From: an uncultured Christensenella sp.
GTDB taxonomy: Bacteria; Bacillota; Clostridia; Christensenellales; Borkfalkiaceae
Assembly: GCA_910585595.1 (NCBI GenBank)
Contig: CAJUET010000002.1
Coordinates: 136,088-200,087 of the forward strand
DNA: 64,000 nt
Direction of reading: 5' to 3'
The notes below the pieces were generated by a model. It saw only the letters and a list, made by a program, of their open reading frames with translations. It had not been told where the DNA came from and searched no databases. The position numbers and the translations under genes were made by a program. Below are positions 45,647 through 52,458 of the stretch, piece by piece (positions within the stretch are counted from its first letter, which is position 1; each line of letters begins with the position of its first letter).

Positions 45647-46978
45647 ATGACGATTGAAGATGCTGAAAAGTTGACGATACCAAAGTATCTGACAGAGCGC
45701 ATTCGCAAAGCTGATTTTAAGAAACACCCGACTCCAGAAAAATCCATTAGGTTCTACGCCTATCTTGCATTATGGAAACGCAAAGAGCTTATAAAGATTA
45801 CCGTTGCAGCAAAGCACTATCGCAGAAAACTGTATATGAAGATAGTTGCTATTCACGGCTTGCACGCACAAAGATGCTATATCAAAGATTTGGAATATAA
45901 CTATATGGGCGCAATGGGCTATCGTGTAGGCTGGTTTGATGAAGGCATACAAAAATACTATAAATGGTACGAGCGCGGCTGGTGCTGGGCAGACGATAAA
46001 TATTACGATCCCTACGCACCTATCGTAAATTATGAAGTCATAGATAAACTGCCTGAATACAAATACAGCGCTTACAAGCAATACGGCGGTATTGACTTAT
46101 TCAAATACTTGCGTGTTTACGAGAAATATCCGCAAGCGGAAATGTTCGTGAAATTCGGTTTATCGACGTATGCGTTAAGCAAGCAGTTATTGGAAAAATC
46201 AGCAAAGGACAAGCAGTTCCGTAAATGGCTGATTAGAAACAGCAGTGAGTTGCATGGTAGGTACTACTATGTAACCACCATTCTATCTTCTTATAAAACG
46301 GGCAAACCGTTAGACCATATACAGCAGCTCGAAAGACAGAAGAAAAGCTTTTGCAATAAAAACGGAAGCTACCCCGAATTACGGCGTTTCTTCAAAGGAC
46401 AGACGATTAAGTTTTTGGAATACATACAAAAGCAAGATACGAGCATCGCAACATACAACGATTACTTCAATGCTTGCAATTATCTGGGCTTGGATATGAG
46501 CGAAGATAAAAACGTATTCCCCCACAACTTCAAGCATTGGCACAATATGCGCATAGACCAATATCACACGGCAAAGGCAATGAAAGACGCCGAAGAACGC
46601 AAAGAGCTGTATGCGAAGTTCGCCAGCGTTGCCGAAAAGTATTTGAGCTTACAGCGAAACAGAGAAGCGTTTATCGTCATTATAGCAAGGAGTCCAAGCG
46701 ATTTGATGCACGAGGGCGATACCCTGCATCACTGCGTGGGACGAATGAATTACGACCAAAAATTTGCGCGTGAAGAAAGCCTTATTTTCTTTGTCCGAAA
46801 CGCATCCGAACCCCATATTCCATTCGTTACAATGGAATATTCACTCAAGAACAAAAAGATATTACAATGTTATGGCGAACACGACCACAAACCGAACGAC
46901 AATGTTTTGGAGTTCGTAAACAAAAAATGGCTACCGTTCGCAAACAGACAATTAAAGAAAATACAAATAGCGGCATAA
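45647..46978 (+). CDS. PcfJ-like protein
   Basis: A 443-residue protein. The C-terminal third contains the PcfJ-family core (SPSDLMHEGDTLHHCVG, then RNASEPHIPFVTMEY); the N-terminal part is basic and aromatic-rich. PcfJ and PcfK are found together on pCF10-type conjugative plasmids and many gut ICEs; biochemical roles are not established. ATG 45647 is preferred to the GTG three codons upstream because GAGGTG precedes it. Confidence 0.78.
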   Translation: MTIEDAEKLTIPKYLTERIRKADFKKHPTPEKSIRFYAYLALWKRKELIKITVAAKHYRRKLYMKIVAIHGLHAQRCYIKDLEYNYMGAMGYRVGWFDEGIQKYYKWYERGWCWADDKYYDPYAPIVNYEVIDKLPEYKYSAYKQYGGIDLFKYLRVYEKYPQAEMFVKFGLSTYALSKQLLEKSAKDKQFRKWLIRNSSELHGRYYYVTTILSSYKTGKPLDHIQQLERQKKSFCNKNGSYPELRRFFKGQTIKFLEYIQKQDTSIATYNDYFNACNYLGLDMSEDKNVFPHNFKHWHNMRIDQYHTAKAMKDAEERKELYAKFASVAEKYLSLQRNREAFIVIIARSPSDLMHEGDTLHHCVGRMNYDQKFAREESLIFFVRNASEPHIPFVTMEYSLKNKKILQCYGEHDHKPNDNVLEFVNKKWLPFANRQLKKIQIAA

Positions 46979-46997
46979 CCGCAAAGGAGTAAAAATT

Positions 46998-47321
46998 ATG
47001 AACAATTATTATAGAGTTACAGGTTACTGCGAGCAAAAAGATTTTTGCTTTATTATGGACTGCTACGGTATGTATGAGAAGTTATGGCAATTCAGCTCTA
47101 TGCTCATACAAAAAGGCTTAAAAGTCTTGGAGGTCGGTAACGACACAAAGTTTATGGACGGCAATATAGACCGTATAGACGAAAACAACGAAAAAGTATT
47201 TTTACGAGCAAACGCCGAAGGCAAGCCCGTATACACCACCCAGACGATTAACGGCATTACATATAAAGCCGTAAAAGTTGCCGACAAAATCTACATACCC
47301 GATAGAACGCAAACCGTATAA
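46998..47321 (+). CDS. island protein of unknown function (107 residues)
   Basis: MNNYYRVTGYCEQKDFCFIM start with AAAGGAG. Beta-rich, last gene of the plus-strand train and followed by a strong terminator. No family recognised. Confidence 0.6.
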   Translation: MNNYYRVTGYCEQKDFCFIMDCYGMYEKLWQFSSMLIQKGLKVLEVGNDTKFMDGNIDRIDENNEKVFLRANAEGKPVYTTQTINGITYKAVKVADKIYIPDRTQTV

Positions 47322-47335
47322 CCGAATACAAAGTC

Positions 47336-47371
47336 AAAGCCCGGATTCCTTTCGGAGTCTGGGCTTTTTTT
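47336..47371 (+). terminator. terminator ending the plus-strand gene train
   Basis: AAAGCCCGGATTCC / GGAGTCTGGGCTTT stem with TTTC loop and seven Ts, between the last train gene and the convergent XRE gene. Confidence 0.85.
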
Positions 47372-47374
47372 GTG

Positions 47375-47614
47375 TTAATCGTCATCTTCTAAATCATTGA
47401 AGTAATCTCTATCAAAAAACTCTGACAAGGTAATGCCTGCACCCTCGCAAAAACTCTTGATAGTTGTTACTTTCGGACACTTAGTTCTTCCTTTCATTAA
47501 ATCATAAAGAGCCGAAGGCGATTTGCCACCGTTTAGACACGCCTTACAAATATTCTTACCTTTTTCTTCGCAGATCTCCTCAATACGTTTTAAGATTGCT
47601 TCGTTCGTTTTCAT
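47375..47614 (-). CDS. XRE-family transcriptional repressor
   Basis: A 79-residue helix-turn-helix protein: KRIEEICEEKGKNICKACLN with recognition region GGKSPSALYDLMKGRTKCPK. It is divergent from the SLOG/membrane protein pair, and TTCCACGA half-sites lie in the shared intergenic region, including either side of the opposing promoter. It most likely represses that pair and itself. The ATG at 47614 has AAGGAG; the ORF upstream of it is not protein-like. Confidence 0.8.
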   Translation of the reverse strand: MKTNEAILKRIEEICEEKGKNICKACLNGGKSPSALYDLMKGRTKCPKVTTIKSFCEGAGITLSEFFDRDYFNDLEDDD

Positions 47615-47637
47615 AATCGTGAAACTCCTTATCGTAA

Positions 47638-47740
47638 TTCCACGATTAGTATATGAAATTTGAAAAATTATCTCTCGTGGAGTTCCACGATATTGACTTG
47701 CTACTGCAATTTTGCTATAATATTTCACGGAGTTCCACGA
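47638..47740. promoter_or_regulatory. divergent control region: promoter bracketed by XRE operators
   Basis: Operator 1 is a perfect palindrome TCGTGGA-GT-TCCACGA (47675-47690). TTGACT (47693-47698), a 17-base spacer and TATAAT (47716-47721) follow, then operator 2, TCACGGA-GT-TCCACGA (47725-47740), over the transcript start. A third TTCCACGA half-site lies at 47638-47645 before the XRE gene. Binding would block the SLOG-gene promoter from both sides. Confidence 0.8.
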
Positions 47741-47745
47741 TAAAT

Positions 47746-48294
47746 ATGGTTGTGTGTTTTTTAGGTCATAGAAAAATAACTAACGCCGAACAAATTAAAA
47801 CTCGGCTAATCGAAATCGTTTCAAATCTGATCTCAAACGGAGTAGATACTTTTTTATTCGGCAGCAGAAGTGATTTTGATATCCTATGTTGGGAGGTCGT
47901 TACCGATCTGCAAGAGCAATGCCCCCACCTTAAACGGATAAGCTATAATGCACACCACGAAACTGCCTTCACTTCTAAAGAAGAACGAGAAAGCTTTGAA
48001 AAGTTTTTCTCTCAAATGGTTAAGCACGAAGTTCATTATACTGACTACGAAGAATCCGTCAGTTCCAAGAAATCCCTTAACGCAAACAAAAACGCATACA
48101 TAATGCGCAATCAAGAAATGATCGACAATAGCGACGTATGCGTGTTCTACTATAACAAAGACTATCTACCGCCAAAGCGGAAAGCAGCCAATAAATTTCT
48201 TCCCGACTATCAACCTAAAAGCGGTACAGCAATCGCTTACGCTTACGCTGTTCAAAAGAAGAAGCAAATTTATAATACATTCATTGAAGTATAA
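47746..48294 (+). CDS. SLOG-superfamily nucleotide-sensor-like protein
   Basis: A 182-residue protein starting MVVCFLGHRKITNAEQIKTR. The VCFLGHR strand-loop, a DTFLFGSRSDFDIL loop and the C-terminal KSGTAIAYAYA segment match the SLOG/DUF1273-type Rossmann fold that binds nucleotide-derived ligands. The ORF can be read 31 codons upstream, but that part covers the promoter, so ATG 47746 is used; the leader is about 18 bases. It is followed after 11 bases by a membrane-anchored protein, suggesting a sensor/effector pair. Confidence 0.7.
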   Translation: MVVCFLGHRKITNAEQIKTRLIEIVSNLISNGVDTFLFGSRSDFDILCWEVVTDLQEQCPHLKRISYNAHHETAFTSKEERESFEKFFSQMVKHEVHYTDYEESVSSKKSLNANKNAYIMRNQEMIDNSDVCVFYYNKDYLPPKRKAANKFLPDYQPKSGTAIAYAYAVQKKKQIYNTFIEV

Positions 48295-48305
48295 AAGGCT
48301 TAAAT

Positions 48306-49589
48306 ATGTTTAGAAAAATTCAAAAACCAATGTCCGTATTCACAATCAGTATATTACTGTTTTTAATCGTGTTAAGCACTTGTACTACTTTTCTACAAAT
48401 TCATACAGCACAGGCTCAAACATTTGAGCAACATATTCCTACCTTTGGTCTATACTGCAAAGATGAAACCATTATACAATCTGGCACTGTTAAATACGAT
48501 TTATCGGATGCCGAAACCATTGCGCAAGGAAAAAGCTCAATACAATCAAGTTATCAAATTGCGGCAGTTAATCGCACAGTTGAATTTGTAATACCTTTTA
48601 TATCGTCAGCAGAAAATGCCCCACTCTTTTCTATTAAAGCAAATGAGCAAAAAATCGACTGCTCAATTTGGTACGGAAACCCCTTCTTTTCGTCCGATGA
48701 AGATACAGACTTTGAAAGCCTTATTGACGATACATATTCAACCGATATTGATAAAGCCATAAAAGGAACGCTCTATACAATAACACCAGACAATGAAACG
48801 ATTTCGATTGAATTATCTTTTGCCGAAAACAAACGAAGTAGTTTCATATATGAAACCTCTAATCAATTATCGGCATCAAGTTCAGCCAGCGGAACTTACA
48901 CTTGGACTTTGAAAAACGCTTTTATAAAACCCGAATATAAATTTTTCATACTTGGCGAAAATTCCAACCACTCTTTTTCATGCAGCAGTGAATATCAAAC
49001 GGAAACAATAACTTGCAAAGATTACATTGATCGTCAATATGAATACTTGAAAGAACTTTACGATGAATACGGGATTGCCGTTGATTTTCTCTATTCAATG
49101 TTTAATCTGCTATTGCAAAACAAGCAAAGCGTAGTTTATGACGATTTATTCTTTAATTCTATAAATACACAAAGATATAACGTATATAAGTTTTCTATAC
49201 AGCTCGATACGACTACACTCATCAATTACGAACTTCCTGTAAACATACAACGCAATTTTGCTTTTACTCCAACGATATATTTGCTTGAGCAAAAGAATTT
49301 AGGAAACTACCCTATATTCTACATTGCTGAACTAAACAATGAAATACCCTATATCATTGAATCAAGCGTCAAATTCATTAAAGACGGACTTACATATAGT
49401 GCCGAAACCGCCGACGATTATTACTTCGTTTTCAGTTCGTCCGAAAAGCCCCAAAGTGCCACGTTCCCTACTAACAGCAACGATAATAAGGCTTTGATTA
49501 TCTGCTGTTCTGTTATAGGTGGAATCGCATTTATCGCCTTAATTGTTCTGATAGGAATTGTAATACATCAAAAGGTTAAACACCGCTAA
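48306..49589 (+). CDS. surface protein with signal peptide and C-terminal membrane anchor
   Basis: A 427-residue protein. Residues 9-36 form a signal sequence (LLFLIVLS then a TAQAQ cleavage-like site); about 350 residues should be outside; residues 396-422 are a membrane helix followed by a basic tail (HQKVKHR). No LPXTG motif is present. It shares a transcript with the SLOG gene. It could be an effector, an exclusion factor or a phage-receptor-like protein; no family is recognised. Confidence 0.6.
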   Translation: MFRKIQKPMSVFTISILLFLIVLSTCTTFLQIHTAQAQTFEQHIPTFGLYCKDETIIQSGTVKYDLSDAETIAQGKSSIQSSYQIAAVNRTVEFVIPFISSAENAPLFSIKANEQKIDCSIWYGNPFFSSDEDTDFESLIDDTYSTDIDKAIKGTLYTITPDNETISIELSFAENKRSSFIYETSNQLSASSSASGTYTWTLKNAFIKPEYKFFILGENSNHSFSCSSEYQTETITCKDYIDRQYEYLKELYDEYGIAVDFLYSMFNLLLQNKQSVVYDDLFFNSINTQRYNVYKFSIQLDTTTLINYELPVNIQRNFAFTPTIYLLEQKNLGNYPIFYIAELNNEIPYIIESSVKFIKDGLTYSAETADDYYFVFSSSEKPQSATFPTNSNDNKALIICCSVIGGIAFIALIVLIGIVIHQKVKHR

Positions 49590-49605
49590 AAACCGCTAAC
49601 TGACA

Positions 49606-49671
49606 GCAGGGCGTGTGCTTGTCTTGATACGAGAGCGGCGCTGGCGCGCCGCCGACAAGCACACGCCCTGC
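49606..49671. repeat. 18-bp perfect inverted repeat with inner GC hairpin
   Basis: Arms 49606-49623 and 49654-49671 (GCAGGGCGTGTGCTTGTC and its complement) enclose a second stem GCGGCGC-TGGC-GCGCCGC (49635-49652). No T-run follows, so it is not a standard terminator; an origin or packaging hairpin of the phage module is likely. Confidence 0.75.
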
Positions 49672-49704
49672 GCAACCCAACCCAACGAAAACCATAGTAA
49701 CAAA

Positions 49705-49777
49705 TAGCGACGGCGAAAATTCGGGCGACACGCGCAGGCTTTCCGTGTCCGCCCGAATTTTTCTTTCGCCGTCGCTA
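49705..49777. repeat. long hairpin just after rep
   Basis: Outer arms TAGCGACGGCGAAA (49705-49718) / TTTCGCCGTCGCTA (49764-49777) continue into inner arms AATTCGGGCG...ACACG / CGTGT...CGCCCGAATT with one bulged base; loop of 11. It ends two bases from the rep stop codon. It may terminate both convergent transcripts or serve as single-strand origin. Confidence 0.75.
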
Positions 49778-49779
49778 CA

Positions 49780-50814
49780 TTAGTTACTTTTACGCATTTG
49801 CGCTATTACTTCGGGGCTTACCCTTCCCATATATAAGCCCTCGTCCCAGCAGTTGAAATCGTCGAATAATAGTAGTTTCTTATCCTCTTGCCCTATTGTG
49901 CATACAATGTCCTCGTCCATTATGTCGGATATAAAGTATTGGTACAGCCCCTTGCTGTACACTATTTTTTCGCCTGTCTTTTCTATATATTTCATTAAAT
50001 AAGCGAGTGCCTCGCCATATAAGTTTGGATCTAATACTTTGAAATCGTTGCGCCCGAATCGTTCCGCAAAATAGGTATTTAGCGTTATCGTCTGCATGGT
50101 ATGCGACACCGTGCTGAAATCGGTCTTTTCCACAAGTTCGCCGACCATAGCATCGTCCGGCACGTTGAATAAACCGTGAAAATGTAACCGCTTCTTTTCG
50201 GGTGATCGTTCCCATACGCCCATATACTTCCATCCCTGTCTATATGCAAGCAATGATAATTTGTTCTTCAGCTTCTTTTTGAATGTTTCTTCGGTGTGCT
50301 TTTTGTCATCGTATGTAAACGTGCAGAAGTAATTAAACTTTGCCAAATTAGCTTTTCGCACCATACGAACACGCCTACTCACTATGTTCCTATGCTTCCT
50401 TTCAAACCCTAAATCGACATACCACTTTAACTGCTCTATACTGTCAAAATACGCCTCCATACCTTCCATAACTTTGAAATGCCGCTGCGCTCTCGGCAAG
50501 TCAATGTATTTGTTATACAATTCTTCAAACAACTCCTTCCGCGTCATCTGACGTTCTCGTAGCGGCTGTGTATTGGCTTCTAACGGCTCGTTTGGTGATT
50601 CCGCTATTACTTGCTCGTCAGCTTCGCCCCCGTCGCTTTCGCAAGAAATTAAAGGCTCCGGCGCCTTATCGGTGTCGAAGCCTTCTTCTTTTGCTTCTGC
50701 GACGGTTATTACTTCCTCTATAGGTTTCGGACGGTAACGCTGTGGACGTTCCGTATGCGGTATCGCTATGTAATGCGATCCGTCAAAATACACTTTGGTT
50801 TCTCCGAATGGCAT
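49780..50814 (-). CDS. rolling-circle replication initiator (HUH Rep)
   Basis: A 344-residue endonuclease-type initiator. Residues 1-110 are a variable, acidic N-terminal part. The core has FCTFTYDDKK (motif 1, about 163-172), the metal-binding RLHFHGLF (HUH motif, His211 and His213) and YLMKYIEKTG (272-281) with catalytic tyrosine candidates 272 and 276. This pattern resembles initiators of Microviridae and many inoviruses that nick the plus-strand origin. It is last in the minus-strand block with the hairpins immediately downstream. Confidence 0.85.
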   Translation of the reverse strand: MPFGETKVYFDGSHYIAIPHTERPQRYRPKPIEEVITVAEAKEEGFDTDKAPEPLISCESDGGEADEQVIAESPNEPLEANTQPLRERQMTRKELFEELYNKYIDLPRAQRHFKVMEGMEAYFDSIEQLKWYVDLGFERKHRNIVSRRVRMVRKANLAKFNYFCTFTYDDKKHTEETFKKKLKNKLSLLAYRQGWKYMGVWERSPEKKRLHFHGLFNVPDDAMVGELVEKTDFSTVSHTMQTITLNTYFAERFGRNDFKVLDPNLYGEALAYLMKYIEKTGEKIVYSKGLYQYFISDIMDEDIVCTIGQEDKKLLLFDDFNCWDEGLYMGRVSPEVIAQMRKSN

Positions 50815-50848
50815 TTTGACTTTAACGAGGGATAACCGTCTTATAAAG

Positions 50849-51061
50849 TTATTTACGCCGCTTGTTATACTCGGGCGTATTCTTATAAAGTAGAGCGTAC
50901 TCGAAATTGCCGTGTACTTTCATTGCTCGCTTGAGCGCCTTTTTATCACCGTTCTCGGCGGCTTCACGCAATTCATTCTCGCTGTAATGATAGCCACTCT
51001 TGAGTTCGCTTACGGAATATTTATGCGCCAATTTCTTGTGCCTTAAAGTGAAAAATCCCAC
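50849..51061 (-). CDS. small basic protein between zot cluster and rep
   Basis: A 70-residue protein, MGFFTLRHKKLAHKYSVSEL start, ending NTPEYNKRRK. Charged, helical, no motif recognised. It begins three bases after the upstream Lys-rich gene ends, so they are coupled. Confidence 0.55.
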   Translation of the reverse strand: MGFFTLRHKKLAHKYSVSELKSGYHYSENELREAAENGDKKALKRAMKVHGNFEYALLYKNTPEYNKRRK

Positions 51062-51063
51062 GC

Positions 51064-51636
51064 TTACTTACCTCCTTTTTTTAATTGTCTTTGTTGCTTT
51101 TTATCAAGTTTGCGCTCACGCTTCGCCTGCTTTTGGACAAGTCTTTGTTCTCGTATAGCTTGCTTTTTAGCAAGCTTACGCTCACGCTTCAACTGTTTTT
51201 TGGCAAGTTTCTGTTCTCGTATAGCCTGCTTTTTAGCAAGCTTAAGCTCGCGCTTCGCTTGCTTTTGGGCAAGTCTTTGTTCTCGTATAGCCTGCTTATT
51301 AGCGAGTTTGGGTTCGCGCTTCTTTTGCAACTTATCGAGCTTGGCTTGCTTTTTGGCGAGTTTATTATTTCGCTTTTCTTGCTTCTTTTCAAGTTTCAAA
51401 CGGCGCTTTTCTTGCTTGACTTTCACTTGCTGTTCTTTGAGCTTTTTCTTTTGATACTGCCGATCTTCTTTGTCGATTTTCTTAAACGATTTCTTCATAT
51501 TCTTAAAAATATAATTGAGTATTTTATCGTTGAATTTGTCCGGCACGAAGTCGGCGGTATCGAGCGTGTGCGAAAAGGTTTCGTAATACTTAATAAGGCA
51601 AGCGTTTATGAGTTTGTTTTTGTTGTAGTTAATCAT
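51064..51636 (-). CDS. lysine-rich coiled-coil protein with 22-residue tandem repeats
   Basis: A 190-residue protein. The first 60 residues are ordinary; the rest is an uninterrupted charged helix built from repeats such as KQAIREQRLAQKQAKRE, with a 66-base DNA period (copies starting near 51151, 51217 and 51283 on the plus strand). Its ATG overlaps the zot stop. The basic helix could bind phage DNA or RNA or interact with the assembly ATPase; no family is recognised. Confidence 0.6.
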   Translation of the reverse strand: MINYNKNKLINACLIKYYETFSHTLDTADFVPDKFNDKILNYIFKNMKKSFKKIDKEDRQYQKKKLKEQQVKVKQEKRRLKLEKKQEKRNNKLAKKQAKLDKLQKKREPKLANKQAIREQRLAQKQAKRELKLAKKQAIREQKLAKKQLKRERKLAKKQAIREQRLVQKQAKRERKLDKKQQRQLKKGGK

Positions 51637-52454
51637 GCGACTTTACCTCTCTTTTGATAGTATCCTTCGGGCAACTCGTCGTCGTTTTCTTCGAGATAAC
51701 GGATATAGCCTTCAAGCGTTTGCTCGGTAGGCTCTGACTGCTGATAATCGAAGTCCTCATTAAAGTGTCCTTGATAGAACTTCGGCTTGCAGCATTGACT
51801 ATCATAGCATTCAAATACATTGTAGTCCGCTGTAACCACTTCTACCGTATAGCAACTCTTATCCTGTTTGCCACTCGACATATACTTGTCGAATAAGCTG
51901 CTGTTCTCTATACGGCGAATATGCCACGTCAGGCGGCAAGGTCTGCCGAAATCGTTGTATTCTTTGTCTAACTTTATTATCTCTATGAACTGCGACAATT
52001 CCCGAATGTTGACGTCGATTAGCATTGGTCTTTGCGTGTCAAGATAAACGTCCAAATCGTTATGCCCGTGCTGTTCATACCATCTACTTTGCCAATCCGG
52101 AAAATACATAGATAATCTGCTATTAAGGTACTTTTGCGCTTCCGTAATGCAGATAACCTCATAAGGTAAATTAAAATGCGTTTGCACAAACGGATTGGCA
52201 AAGCCCAGACGGTAAGGGTTAATTCGGCGGCTATATCGGGGGCTGTACCGATAGCGCTTAAACGTCATATCGTAGTTAGCCGAAACACAGTGAATCGGCA
52301 CAGTCCCCAAGTTTTCAAAGCCGCTATTTCTTTTCCCTATAATCTCACGAGCCATAGTCCGATTACGAACCTTGTCAAACGCATAACCGTTTGCAACGTG
52401 CGTCATAAAACAGGTCTTGCCCGTTCGCGGCGGTGCGAAAATTATCGTTATCAT
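51633..52454 (-). CDS. Zot/pI-like filamentous phage assembly ATPase
   Basis: A 273-residue P-loop ATPase: MITIIFAPPRTGKT at the very N-terminus (Walker A 7-14), Walker B-like EVICITEAQ at 99-107. The family drives extrusion of filamentous phage through the envelope; the name derives from Vibrio zonula occludens toxin, but the ATPase part is an assembly factor. No membrane helix is evident after the ATPase domain, unlike pI of Gram-negative phages, in keeping with a single-membrane host. Coupled to neighbours by short spacing or overlap. Confidence 0.85.
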   Translation of the reverse strand: MITIIFAPPRTGKTCFMTHVANGYAFDKVRNRTMAREIIGKRNSGFENLGTVPIHCVSANYDMTFKRYRYSPRYSRRINPYRLGFANPFVQTHFNLPYEVICITEAQKYLNSRLSMYFPDWQSRWYEQHGHNDLDVYLDTQRPMLIDVNIRELSQFIEIIKLDKEYNDFGRPCRLTWHIRRIENSSLFDKYMSSGKQDKSCYTVEVVTADYNVFECYDSQCCKPKFYQGHFNEDFDYQQSEPTEQTLEGYIRYLEENDDELPEGYYQKRGKVA

Positions 52455-52458
52455 AGGC

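Noticed and set aside
51085..51657. Long open frame on the plus strand opposite the Lys-rich gene
   Set aside because: It is the complement of a repeat-rich coding sequence, with no ribosome site and a low-complexity Leu/Phe product.
51633..52454. Zonula occludens toxin as a virulence factor
   Set aside because: The conserved part is the phage assembly ATPase; no toxin-like C-terminal region is visible.
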